In this document: positions 1 to 12,583 of the stretch, one piece after another
How positions within the stretch are numbered: position 1 is the stretch's first letter
Layout: every line of letters begins with the position of its first letter
Source of the DNA: Ichthyophthirius multifiliis
Taxonomy: Eukaryota; Ciliophora; Oligohymenophorea; Hymenostomatida
Length of the DNA stretch: 39,214 bases
Reading direction: 5' to 3'
NCBI RefSeq assembly: GCF_000220395.1
Contig: NW_004086150.1
Span: 1 to 39,214 of the forward strand
Position numbers and translations under genes: made by a program
Notes under the pieces: model-generated
What the model was told of the DNA's origin: nothing
Seen by the model: only the letters and a program-made list of their open reading frames with translations
Databases searched by the model: none

Positions 1-91
1 ACCCCAACCCCAACCCCAACCCCAACCCCAACCCCAACCCCAACCCCAACCCCAACCCCAACCCCAACCCCAACCCCAACCCCAACCCCAA
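1..91. repeat. Macronuclear telomere, (C4A2)n
   Basis: About 15 perfect tandem copies of CCCCAA run from the first base to position 91 and then stop abruptly. This is the C-rich strand of the G4T2 telomere known from Tetrahymena, Glaucoma and Ichthyophthirius. It shows that the left edge of the window is a real chromosome end and that the DNA is macronuclear. No degenerate repeats lie inside the junction. Confidence 0.98.
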
Positions 92-723
92 TTCCTATGT
101 CTTAAATCCAATTTATCTTGCCTAACCTTAATCCTTTTTATCATTTTTTAAAACCTATTTAAATCTATTTTTTGATTGCTTAACTTTCTTATATAAATTT
201 ATTAATATAATCTTACATTAATAATAATAAAAACAAAATTTAAAACATTTTAAAACTCTTAAATTCATAAAAATTATTAAAGATAAGATATAAAAATTAA
301 TAAAATACTTTAATTATTTATAATTTAAAGAAAACTTTAATACACAAATAATATTTTAATATAAAAAAAGAACATTATTATTATATATTAATATAAAATA
401 TTTAAAATTATATATTAATTTATAATATAATAATGTTATTAAAATTATTATAGTTTTTATTAATAAAATTAATTATTAAAATTAATATATTTATAAAAAA
501 ATAAAACAATAAATTAATTTTTTTTAAAAATAAATTATTTTTATAAAATATATATATAATATTTTTATCTTTATTTTTAAATATTTTAGTTTTATTTTAA
601 TTATATTTAAGATAATTTTTAAAATGGATATAAAAATCTTATTTCTATAAATTTTTTATATTATATTATTTTTAATTTAAAAAAAAATCTTTTAAAATCA
701 GATATATAATATAAATATATATA
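92..723. other. Subtelomeric non-coding stretch
   Basis: About 630 bp separate the telomere from the stop codon of the first gene. The first 80 bases contain some C (CCTAACC-like bits resembling decayed telomere sequence); the rest is almost pure A/T. I see no gene, and no Tetrahymena-type chromosome breakage sequence, as expected for a mature macronuclear end. Confidence 0.7.
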
Positions 724-1896
724 TCAATCTTTTTTTAATTCAATAATCTTAATTTCTTCTAAAACCTAATCCAAAGCTCTAATTTTCGGGAATTTCTCCA
801 ATGCTTCCTAAGTAGCAAATTTACCAACTGGTTCCAAAAAGGCATCAAATCTAATATGAGAAAAGAAAGTAGAAGATATTCTCCAAGGAATTTAATTATT
901 TTATATCGCCTCATCTCTCTTTTTTAACACTTAGTCAGTATAATAAACTTCATGAAATCCGCACGTAACATATCCTCCTGTTAACCATTCAAATTATTTA
1001 CCAGCTTACAATAATAAGCATCCTTCAGGAATAGAAACTGAAATCCTTTCACCTGTCCTCAACCAAATAAAAAGTCCAGGATATCTACTTTTACCATGTA
1101 TAGTAAGAAAATTTAAATCTTATTTATTTTTAAAAAATAAAATAAAAAAACATAATAAAAAAATAAAAGTAAAACCATAATGAAATCCTGCAAAAACACT
1201 TCCTTTATCATTTTTAACTAAATCAGAAGCTGTCGGTGCTAATAAATGATCTCCACCTTTCATTTTTTCTGTAAAAACTTCTTCAGGCAATCCCATTCCT
1301 ATGGCAGCCATTTTGGCTACTGTTTCGCATCCCCCAAGCATTAAATATCCCCATTATTCACAAGTTTTTTCAAAATCGGGAAAATCTTCAGGAACTACTT
1401 TTGGTGGGCAAAATTATGTCCCTCTATTTTCAGGTAATTCACCGATTCTATAAAAATATCTCCATTTAGCATCCTATTTATTTAATTAAATTTAATAATT
1501 TAATAATATAATATTATTTTTTTGTACATAAGGTGGGGGTTAAGGGGTATGGACTTTGTTTTCTCCTTAAAATTATTCAACTAATTTTTAGTGGATTCTA
1601 GCACGCTCTTTAAATGGAGGAGTTACTCCAGATTAATAACCCCATTCAGGAAAAGCTTCTTTTATTTTTTAGCCTTAATAATACATTTCACCACGACTTA
1701 AAAAATATTTTTCAAATAAGTTAATAAATTAATCATTATGACTTTAGTTTATTCTAGGATCTTTAATAATAACACAACCAAATTTATGTAAGGCATCAGA
1801 AACTTCAAGGCATTATTTTTAATATCCTTCTGATCTATTTAAATATAGAGAAATATCAACTATAGGAACAGAAAGTAATACTTTGTTTTCGGCCAT
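724..1896 (-). CDS. Isopenicillin N synthase-like 2OG-Fe(II) dioxygenase
   Basis: Predicted 353-residue non-haem iron oxygenase of the 2-oxoglutarate/isopenicillin N synthase superfamily, probably cytosolic with a small-molecule substrate. It starts MAENKVLLSVPIVDIS, the usual opening of the N-terminal DIOX_N part. Iron ligands are visible as H221-x-D223 (in HYDLNFLTIHG) and a distal H278 (GFHEV). An R-x-S at 302-304 could hold the co-substrate carboxylate, although its distance from H278 is longer than usual. Between them lies the typical strand pair (PGLFIWLRTGE and LLLQAGKQFEWLTGG). Two introns interrupt the gene on the minus strand: 1474-1527 (54 nt) and 1119-1175 (57 nt). The second splits the aspartate codon of the HxD motif. 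Both are multiples of three without in-frame TGA, so the frame stays open if they are not removed. The gene is transcribed toward the telomere. Family assignment is firm; the substrate is unknown. Confidence 0.9.
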
Positions 1897-1966
1897 TTAT
1901 ATTTTTATTTATATTATAATTTTAAATTTAATAAAATTATATATAATTATTAATATTAATATACAG

Positions 1967-2000
<34 letters not shown>

Positions 2001-2477
2001 TTTAAATTTTATTAATAATGTAAATTTATACTAAAATTATTTTATTTTCTTATTTATTATTTAATTTTATATTTATTATTTTTATTTTATTTTTTTTTTA
2101 AATTCGATACATAAATATTTATCATTTAGCATATATTTAAATATTTTATTATTTGTTTTTAAAATAATTTTAAATTATAAATTTAAATAGTCTATTTCAT
2201 ATTTTTTTTTTATATAATTGCCTATTTTTTTATTATTATGAATACAAAATATTTCGTTTATTTTTAATTGAAATAATAAATTTATAATTAATAAATTAAA
2301 ATTTTTTTAATATATTTTATATATACTGATTAAATTATATATATATATAATGAATTTAACATATATTTATAATATTTTATATATTTTTTCTTTATAAATT
2401 ATTTTATTATTTTTTTTCATTTATATCTTATCTTATATTTTCTAAATTTTAATTTTTTTTATTATTATTATAAAAAA
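1897..2477. other. Divergent intergenic region with (AT)n tract
   Basis: Lies between two divergently transcribed genes, so it should hold both promoters. It is nearly pure A/T, with an uninterrupted AT dinucleotide tract at about 1967-1994. No recognisable promoter motif or gene. Confidence 0.7.
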
Positions 2478-3872
2478 ATGGATGTATCTTTTTCAAATAT
2501 TTACTTATAGTTAAAAAATAATTAAAATATTTAAGTATAACCATTCGAAGATTTGTTTAAAAATTACAAAAAGCAATACTTAAATTATAAAATCCTATAA
2601 TAAGAAAAATCATAATTAAATTAAATTTTATTGTAATTAAATCAAGTACAATAAAATAATTAAGATTAGCAAAAAATAATACAAGATGGATATTAAAAAA
2701 AGAAAAGGGAAAATGAAGATTTAGAAAACAAAGTATAAAATTTAATTAAAGAAAACAAAAACTTAAAAGAAGAATCAGAAAATAAAACAAGCTTTTTTTA
2801 TAAAGAATTGACTGATTTATAATTATAAAATTAAGTAAACTATTAACCATTTTCTTAAATAAAACTTAAAGTTCCTTATTTTATTTAATATTATTCAATT
2901 GCTCAAAATAATATTATAGTTTTATAATACAAAAATAGTATAAATTTTCTTTAACTATAAAATTCTTGTTTTTTACCTTCGATAATTCCTCTAAAATCAC
3001 TAGAAAACTCAATTGTTTCTTTCAATAATTAATATTGCTTCATAACTGATGAAAATAGTTTAGAGATATGGGATTATCTAAATAATTCTAGATTATTTTG
3101 TTTATAAGTGCATTTAGAGTAAATAACAGCTATTCTAAGTATTCAAAATGATATTTTATTTACATCAAGCATTGCAAATTTGTTAAAAATATGGGACATT
3201 AACTAAAAGAAATTAATAAAAGTTTTCAAATTTCCTGATTAAATTAGTTATATGGTTGGACTATTTTTTAATAGGAGCATAATTTTATGTGGCTTTTAAA
3301 ATGGACTTGTTATGGTTCTTTAATTTTATTCAGATTTTTAATAATATGATGTCCTTAGTAAAATTTAGATTACTGAGAATGGTTTTCCTATTCAATATAT
3401 GTATGTTTATGAAAAAAATTTGATAAAAAATGAATAAGATCCTTTAAAAAGATTTATATTAGGAGTTAATAGTAATTAATTGCCAAATTAAATATACTTA
3501 GTTGACTTTTTTATATAAGAAAAATTTTTAATAACCAATAATTTAAATAATTTATAATCTAGCTGTAAAAGGGTGAATTCATAATAATAAAGCATAATCT
3601 AAAATATTTAATAAAAAATAAATAAATTTATATTTAATAAAGATATATTAGTTGCTGGTGGTGATGATGATTCTAAAGTTTACATTTGGAATATTTCCAA
3701 TTTATTTAATATAACAAGCACATAAAAAAATAAAATATGCATTTTAAAATAAATTGAATCAAAGAATAATTCATCTGTTGTTTTTACAAATTTAAATGAT
3801 TCTTAATTAATTATAGGAGACATAAAAGGAAACTTATAATAACTAAATGATTTGTATGAATACATAAAATGA
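2478..3872 (+). CDS. ATG16-like coiled-coil/WD40 protein
   Basis: A 464-residue single-exon gene in the ciliate code (frame closes exactly on TGA). Residues about 1-50 include IYLQLKNNQNIQVQPFEDLF followed by NYKKQYLNYK. This resembles the ATG5-binding start of ATG16 (human: ISEQLRRRDRLQRQAFEEI). Residues about 45-115 form a Lys/Glu/Gln-rich coiled coil. The second half has degenerate WD40 blades: SLEIWDYLNNSRLF, a clear blade LLKIWDINQKKLIKVFKFPD, and near the C-terminus VAGGDDDSKVYIWNISN. N-terminal helix, coil and C-terminal propeller in this order is the ATG16 architecture, which recruits ATG5-ATG12 for lipidation of ATG8. The N-terminal similarity is from memory and short. A generic coiled-coil WD40 protein is the alternative. 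The WD40 call is safer than the ATG16 call. Confidence 0.72.
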
Positions 3873-4312
3873 CTATTAAAGATTATAAAATTTAAGAATT
3901 AAATATAAATATTTGAGAAATAAAATATTAAAATTTAAAAATTTTAATATAATAATTTAAAATTATTATTTTAATTATAAATAGCATTTTTTATTTTTTA
4001 TATATAATTTTAATTTATAAAAGTGAAACTATCTTTCTATATTTATTTTGAAAAAAAATAAAAAAAAAATTATAATATTTTATTTTATAAAAATTTAAAT
4101 AAAAAAAATAAAACCTTATGTAAAAAAAAAAAAATTGAATAAATATATTTATATATATATATATATATAAATTTATATATATTTATATATATTTATATAT
4201 ATTTATATACATTTGTATTATGGTTTTTAAATAAATAATATATCGAATTATTTTTATTAAATATTTATTTATTATAATATTAGTAATTATTTAATTTGAG
4301 ATAATTTAAAAA
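3873..4312. other. AT-rich intergenic region
   Basis: 440 bp between two co-directional genes. It holds A-runs and TA/TTTATATATA microsatellite sequence around 4150-4210. Nothing gene-like is visible. Confidence 0.7.
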
Positions 4313-7300
4313 ATGAATTTACATATTTTTTTTTTAATTTTTTTTTTATCACTAGTATTTTTAATTTTAGTTAAATAAGTAAAATGCAACGGTATGATAT
4401 ATGCTACTCGGCCTATAAATAATGCAATATTAGGAAAATAATCAAATACATTATTAACAGTTTTTTTTAGAATAACAAATTCCTATAACAATGATTTTTT
4501 TTTAAAAATTGAATTAAAAGATTATTTAGGCGTAAAATTAAACCCAAAAGATTGTCAAATAAAATACTTCTAAAAGGCTACATGGGAATATACTTCATGT
4601 AAAATATTAGAATCATAACCGACAATATTATACGTTTAAATAAAAAAAGAAATATCTACTGATATAAATTCAGAAAATATCTTATAAATAGAATTTTAGA
4701 ACGAAAATCCTTTTGATAATCTATCTTAATCAGTAAATATATCCACAGTAACTAAGGCGCATGAAACCGATTTTATATAGTTAGACATAAATAGAAATTT
4801 CGGCTAAATTCCTTTTACATAAAGTAAAAATGATAAAATTTTATAAATAGGGATTTTAGATCAACAAATAAATACAAATAACAAACCTGGTGAAAAAGTA
4901 AGTATAAAATTTTCTGTTGAAATAAACTAAAAAGTAGGTGTAGAAACTGAATCAGCTCGAATAAAATTGATACTTACTTCCCCTTGGAAATTCCTAGATC
5001 AAGCATAAGGATGCATTATTGTATCTTAAGATTATAAAAAAATAGAAAAACTTTAATTATTATATAGAAAAGAAAAATATTATATAGCTCCATAAATAAA
5101 AAGTTACTAAGTAGAATCTCCAAATTAACTTTCTATTACATTTGCTTAAGGATTTGAAGGCGAAAATTCTTTTATTATATATGCCTAGAATTGCATTTTA
5201 AATCCAAGTGAAGAAAGTGAAGGATATTTATCTTTTTATTCTATGCCTTTTAATTCTAATAATTCAAGTGAAAAAAATGAAAAAGCCCTAAAATTGAATG
5301 TATATTTATAATAACTGGAAGTTTACACTATGCCTTGGTTACTTTAACCTCAATAAAAAGAAGTAAAGAAGGATTTTCCAATAAGCTTTTTCAAAAACGT
5401 TAAATAATATGTAAGAATAATTGTAAAAGCAAATGATGAAATAGTCGAAGGATCTTAAATTCTATTAGAATTCACACCTAATACCCTAGTTATTGATGGA
5501 ACATAGTATTTAGTTTAAAAAAATATAATTTTCTCTTATACTACGACTATAGATTAGAATAAAAAAAACTCAATTTTAATAAAAATTATAAAAATTTAAT
5601 AAAAAAACGGTGATTTTAAACAAATAGAGTTGACCACAAGACTCAAAATGTCTTATTATGAAGCATATTTTTAAGTAAATGCCTATTTTAGCATTACTGG
5701 AGATTTAGATAAATATTCTTTTGAAGGCTCCACACCTAAATATAATATGATAACAAATTATGACAGTATTATCAGTACAATCAATAGTATTATCTATTAA
5801 ACAGGAGTAGTTTTAGAAAGATAAGATCCTTTGGAGTTTGACTTTGAAGTTAAGTTTGTTATTACTGACTTGTCAACAGACTCTTATATTTAACTTTATT
5901 TGCCTACTGTATTGACAAAAAAAGGCACTTTTGATTCCACAAACTGTAAATATTAATATACTGATAAGGCTGTTCTTAAATATAAATCTTTTGATAATTG
6001 TAAATTTATTGAAAATACAATTGACAATTAATTTAACATAATAGAAATTTCCTAAATTCCATATAGTGTGATTTAAGATAATATAGCTATAGATGCAAAT
6101 GCTTTCAACTTGAAATTTAAAATTTCGAATTTAGAAGTAAAATCGGCTTCAAATCATTAAAATAGCATTTTTGAAATTTTCTATAGATTATACTCTAATA
6201 AAGTTGATTATATAGATTTTATGACATTTTTATTTTTCACAGAATAAAAAAAACCTAATCTATCTATTAAATTAATAAATACTGTAGATTAATCAGAAAA
6301 TGCTTCAAATCCAAATTATGGTTTTCCTTCATTTATAAATATAATCACTTCAGATAATTTTGGAAAAAAAGGTATTATTTCAAATGCTTAAACAAATATT
6401 GTGAGATTTTTGTCTATTTACTCTTATCATGGATTCTAAAATATAATGAATTTGCCTACTAATAATATAGATGATTTCTATTGCGGGTCATCTTTGAAAA
6501 AAACTCGTTGCTATTATGCCGGATAAGACGATACTGTTGATCCTAAAAGCTAAATTTATTTTAATTAATGGGCCAAAATAGTATTTGAGTTACCAATAGA
6601 AGCAGATTTAATAGACAATTTCCAATTGATTATTCCAGAAATATTTATACAAGGATCTGAGTATGAGTATAAATATAGAATCGAAGTCGGTTTTTACGAT
6701 AAATAATCAAGAATTTTTACCGTCTAATACACCTAAGATACTTCAACTTTTGAAGCTAAAACGATGATTAAATCTAAAATTACAGGAGATACTGTTACTA
6801 ACAATAAATGTGATGCTACTGATATCTAAATTGTGGGATAAGCAGGGGCCACAGCTCCTTAAATTACTTTAAATATTGCTGTATCAGATACATTTAATAA
6901 TAAAGATCCTATAGTCAGTGCTTCTATTTATGGTTAAGCTTCTTTAATAATAATTACTGATTGGGAATTCTGGCTTGAAAATTAATCTGAATATGCTTAT
7001 ATTAATACAGCTGACCCTAAAATATTAGATGAAAATTTATTGCCAGCTTCTTTAAGATATTTAGATAGAAAAGGTTAGACTAGGTTTGCAGTTGTTTCAA
7101 TTATTAAATATAATCCAGGTATTATTGGAAGATATGTAAATAAATAAATATATAAGTTAATTTATTTAAAAAAAAATATAGATTTTGTTTAAAAATGTTG
7201 TTTTACCATTTTCTTATGATCTACCTAATTTACTATCTATAATAACATCAAATAACGGAAATTTAGATTGCTATAAATAATATTACAATAGTGGAAAAGA

Positions 7301-10300
7301 CAATTTATATTTTTCCGAATTGAAATTATTAGATGTGGTTTTAAAAGATAATGCCGAAGGAATTCTAAATACTGAATGCAAGATAGTATTTTCTCCTACG
7401 CATAAAATATAAAGATTTTCTTAAATTAATATAAAATTTTTTGGAATGAAAGTGTATACTAACCAATGCTCTCTAAAAAATTTATAATAAAATATTCTAT
7501 AATAATGCTCCGTAACATCAGACAGCAGAAATCTAATTGTTAAATTGACTGAAGATAAAATATATGATGGAGAAATCAATTACGAGTTAACTTTTTTGGG
7601 AATCGAAATAGAAAGAGATTAAGACAAAAGTATTATTTTATAAATAAGAGATGTTTCAGGGAATGTAATGATTGAATAGTTGACAAAAGTGGTTAATGTG
7701 AATTTTTTTTCGCCTTAGTATATAAAAATTTCTCGTATATATTTCAATATTCTCAATCTTTAAGCCTATGCTTAACTAAAAATTAAATTCAATACCCCCA
7801 GAAGTTTATATGATAACGAATTTTTGGTAGTGAATATGGGTTCCGATTTAAATGATGCAAATGTAAATACTGATCGACTATCTATTTCTTTATTTTCAAA
7901 TGACAAACAATTTGATATTGCTGTAAAATTTGAAACATAAATAATATATATTATAATATTTAATAGAGAACAATTTATTTCAGGTGATTATTTCATTTAA
8001 ATAAACAACGTAAAATTACCACCTTCAAACGTAAACAATATTTGCAAAGTGCAATTTTTGCGAGAATTTGATAAAAATCTAGTTATAACAAATACTTATG
8101 ATACTACAGTAGGTTTTCCTTAATTATTAGCAACCACTAACTCTCAAATAACTTTAAAAGCATCCAATTATTTACTTGAAGGTTCTTTATAGGAATTTGT
8201 ATTTGAAATAACAATTTAAGACAGTTAAATTGATGGATTTAGTATTCTCTATATTTATTTTCCTATTTATTATTCACCAGCCCTAACTGATATATAAAAG
8301 CATATAAATTGCAAAATGAATTCTATTTAAACTACTTGTGAATACGATCCAGATTATCCTTTCAGGCTGCAAATAAAAAATTCGCCTTTATTAGTACTTC
8401 CTGGCGAGTCTTTCGAATTATACGTTTTTGGATTATTAGGTCCTTAATACCTTGATAGAAATAATATTTCTTATAAAAACGAAACTATTTTTATTGCCAT
8501 AAATAATTAAAAAGACTATTCGTTTTCCGAATATATACACTTGATACCCCCTAAAATTTAAAGAATTCCTGCAAATTATGAATATTTAATTATAAAAGAA
8601 GTAACTGTTCAAAAATAAGATACACGAGGAAAATCTGACCACACAATAATTTTTACTACAAGTCTTTCTTTTCCCATAAACTCAGCTTTTTCTATAGTTT
8701 TTCCGACCCAATATTCCACACTTATAAGTAATCCAAAACCTAAGTGTGCCATATCGTATGTTTCTTAAACTTTAACTGATGTTTAATTTTAAACTTAAGA
8801 TTGCTTGGTAAATGGGCTAAATATAGAAGGAAAAATTAACTAAAACATTCCTTAAAATACTTAAAGTATTAAAATTTATATAAAAGACGTGCCTACACCA
8901 CCAGATCCAGGTTTAGTAGATATGTCATATATGATTTTGTCGATTTTTGAAGAAAATAAACAATATGTCATTAGTAGGTCTAATTATTAAACTAATGAAA
9001 TGAAAAACATAGAATTTAAAGAAAAAAGTAATTATTTGAAAATCGAAGAAGGAGGTTAAGAAGGTAAATACGTTAGAATTACAAAGGGGACATTTTCAAA
9101 TAAAATTTATATAAGAACTTCTAATTTGTCAAAATTTTAGTCTAATTTATTAATAAATCTGGAAGCTCCAGGGTTCAAAATAGTTTCTTAGGATATATAC
9201 GTATATTTAGGAGATTAAGAATAAGCTTTTAGGATAGGAGTAAGCAATGAATTATTGGAGAAAGTTTACAGTTTATAAATTAAGAAGAAAGAATTTGGAC
9301 TTAAACCAATTTATAATGTTTTCGATAATATGATTGTGTTTGTTATGAATGCTCCTGTAGTTATTTAAATGCCTTAAATTATTACTGTTCCTCTTGGAGG
9401 ATGTTCTTTACCTGAAAAGATTTAAATAGGAAATGTACCATATGAAAATGTCGAAATTGTATATGAATTTGCGAATTTTTTGGAAATGAATATCGAACTC
9501 TCGACTTTTACTTCAACTTTTAATTCAGAAACTTCCTTTAGGTATTTAAGTTTTTGTGCTTTAAATAGTAATGTTTAAGCTATTAATACGGAAATTAACA
9601 TGAAACTTAGTGGTATATTTATTTTTAGATATATTATTTTATTTTTAATATTAAATAATTAGGCATAAATAAAAATTCTTATTAACTAGCATTTAAAGAT
9701 AAAAGTACAAATGTTATAATAGCTGAAGTAGTTCAAAAAGACAAATCAATAAAACCTACTCTTAATCTAAGCGTTTTTTAAACAAAAAGGAGTTATGCTA
9801 AATTTCTAGTCTAAGCAAATACTAATGGAGTTGTTTATTGGAATATATCTGTGATTGAAAATTATGTATCTAAAAGTTTAGAGGATATAAAAATTCTTAT
9901 CAAAGAATCGAATACTATTATTTAGTAAACCTAAGATATTTTGTATATTTTTTAAGGAAATAAAAAAGATTAAAGAATTGGCTTAATCGCCTTTAAATAA
10001 AGTAATGTTGATTAAACTTATATTGATATTGATGAATTAATTCCAGAAACTAAATATATAATTTGCGTTTATTTTGATACTGAGTTTAGATAAGCTACAG
10101 AAGAACAATGTCTCAATTTTACTACTTTAGGTATATTTTATAATTTATATATATTTACATAAATTTATTTTTAGAATGGGAACCATTTACTAAAATAACA
10201 GTTTCTTTTAATAAATATGCTTTTTCTGATAATATAAATGATGTTTTGTGCTTTTATGTATCTTAATCATAAACAAGAATAAAAAAGTAAAAAAAAAACA

Positions 10301-11191
10301 TACAATATATATTTATATAAATTAAAAGAAAATATATAAAATTTATATATAAAAAAAAGTATAATTAATGCAGATGGATTAAGTTGTTCTAGAAATGCAA
10401 TGCCTGAATAATATTATTTTAAATACAAAGGAGTAATTAACTCGAATGCAAATAAATCAACAAATATTTATCTAATTCCTGATTTATAATTCGAAAATGA
10501 TCAATCAATAAATGTTCTTAAAGATTTATACGATGCAATGAATATAATTTAAGATGCGAAAAATAAATTTAACATTAATTATATTTCGCAAACTGCTTAC
10601 TCATATAAGTTTAAATATATATAAGCTTAAAACAAAGTTGATGATTTTTAAATTCCTAATTTAGTGAATATATCTTTTAAAACAAAAGGAACTGCCTATA
10701 ATTCTGCTTTAATCATTGATTAGCTTGAATTAAGTACCGATGGATAAGTTTATTTTATTGCTGAAAGATATGCTAAAGCAGTATATGATCCAGTAAAAGA
10801 CTAAATTTATGACTCCCCAATAGCCTTTTTAAAAAAACCAACTCCTGAATAAATTGTTTCGTGCAAAAATAATATTAATTATAAAGCAGAATTATGCTTT
10901 AAAGCAGTCTACAATAATGGATAGCAAATTAAATTTGAAATTACTGATTTAAATCCAAATACTCGTTATAAGATCTATTATATTATTGCTAATCATTTTC
11001 CTATAATACCTATATATGGTAATTTTTATATAATATTCATTTTTAAAATTTATTAAATATTTTTTTATTCTAAAGGTGAATAAGTTTATGAAGAAATAGT
11101 CTTAAGTTCACCATATGGAGGTGGACTTATTTCAAATGGAAAATTAATTTGTTTCTCTTTAATTATTTTTATAACAAAAATTATTATGTGA
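4313..11191 (+). CDS. Giant secreted, probably GPI-anchored surface protein
   Basis: Predicted 2,202-residue ciliate protein. It begins with a strong signal peptide (hydrophobic FFLIFFLSLVFLILV ending near VKCNG). It ends with small residues and a hydrophobic tail (SSPYGGGLISNGK, then LICFSLIIFITKIIM at the very C-terminus), the pattern of a GPI-attachment signal; a single membrane helix is the alternative. The body is beta-rich and Asn/Ser/Thr-rich, with scattered cysteines and many N-x-S/T sites and no repeated domain that I recognise. Five introns restore the frame: 7136-7181, 9613-9662, 10131-10174, 10287-10359 and 11019-11075 (46, 50, 44, 73 and 57 nt). They all lie in the 3' 60 percent; the first 2.8 kb is one exon. 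Exact ends of the 10287-10359 intron are the least sure. I know no function. The features fit a cell-surface coat or adhesion protein. Confidence 0.85.
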
Positions 11192-12583
11192 AAAATAAAA
11201 ATAAATACAACAAAGAATTTATTATATATAAAATAAAAAAATATGTATTTTTATAATTAAATAAATTAATATAAAAATTATGAATAATTTTAATATTATA
11301 ATATATATATATTATAGTATAATATCAAATTTACCTTTATAAATATATTTTATTATTTTCAGTAAATTTCATGCCAATTAAATACTTTAAAAGTACTTAT
11401 TTCAATACTATTTTATTTAATAAATTATATCTTCTATGTATATTATTGAATTCATTTTTTATTTGTTGTAGCAATAAAATAACTCAATTAAGAATGCAGA
11501 ATTTAAATTATACAAGTTCCATTAGAACTTAATTATAATTAAAAACCAGAACTTTCCAAAAAAAATATTCTTTATTTTATATAAACTCACATCAAATTTA
11601 AATCATTTTTTCTCATATTTTTTGTTAATAAACGAATAAAAGTGATTTATTTTTCACTTAGAATATGCTTGCTATTTTAATTTTTTTATCTTTACTTAAT
11701 TCAAGACTTTTATCAAAAATAGATCATCATTAAATGCAGTAAAAAGTACTTATGTACTCATAATCTGAATTATAATTCATATTTTTTAATTAATACTAAT
11801 TACTGATATTTTTTATTATTTACACTATTTTTCATATTTTATAAAATGGCAATATAATTTGTATTAATAAAATAATTTTTGAATAGTTATTTTATCTTAA
11901 CTATTTATTATTTAACATTGCATATTATTCTATAAAATTATTCTAATAGCCCCTGTGCCTTCGATGCCTTCGATAATATCTAATTCGATTTTCAGGTTGA
12001 AATAAAAAACTAAATTTTAGTTGAAAATTTCGGGTTATTTTACTATTTAAATTAATATCATCTTCTTTTTATTCTTCTTCTATTTTAAAACTTTTACAAT
12101 TATTTTATGAAAATTTTATTAAATTTTGTTTTTTTATAAATTTATGTTTAAATATTATTTTCAATATTTCCATTTTAAAAATTTAAAAATATTTATAAGG
12201 CTAAGTATTTTAAAGAAAAAATAATGCTCTCATTAGTTAATTTTTTTTATAAATATAGTAATATTAATTATTAAATTATTTTTTTTATATTTAAAGTAAA
12301 AAAATTTTTTTATATGTACTTTAGTTATTTTTAATATTAAAATTTTAAATTATAATCAAATTTTATTTAAAACTAACTATTTCGTATATAATTTTAGAGT
12401 TAATATTAACAAGTTAAACAAATATATATAATATAATAAATAAAAAAGGTTTTTTATATTTTAAAAATTGAATTAAATGACTAAACACATATAATTAATC
12501 AAAATAAATTCTATTTATTAATTAACATGTTTAATATTTATTAATTAATTAATAATTATATTTTATATGTTCGATTTTTTATA
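11192..12583. other. 1.4 kb intergenic region with weak ORFs and a local GC island
   Basis: No convincing gene. On the plus strand, 11665-12000 is a 111-codon frame beginning with a hydrophobic stretch (MLAILIFLSLLNSRLL), but such lengths occur by chance with TGA as the only stop. Around 11948-11980 the sequence becomes unusually G/C-rich, with a short direct repeat (CCTTCGAT). On the minus strand the same patch reads as GIEGTGAIRI-like peptide inside an open frame. It may be a relic exon or an unannotated RNA. The remainder is A/T. Confidence 0.5.

Noticed and set aside
11665-12000. 111-codon plus-strand ORF with a hydrophobic N-terminus
   Set aside because: Not significant in length for this code and base composition, with no homology or domain recognised. 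Only the G/C-rich end is kept as a finding.
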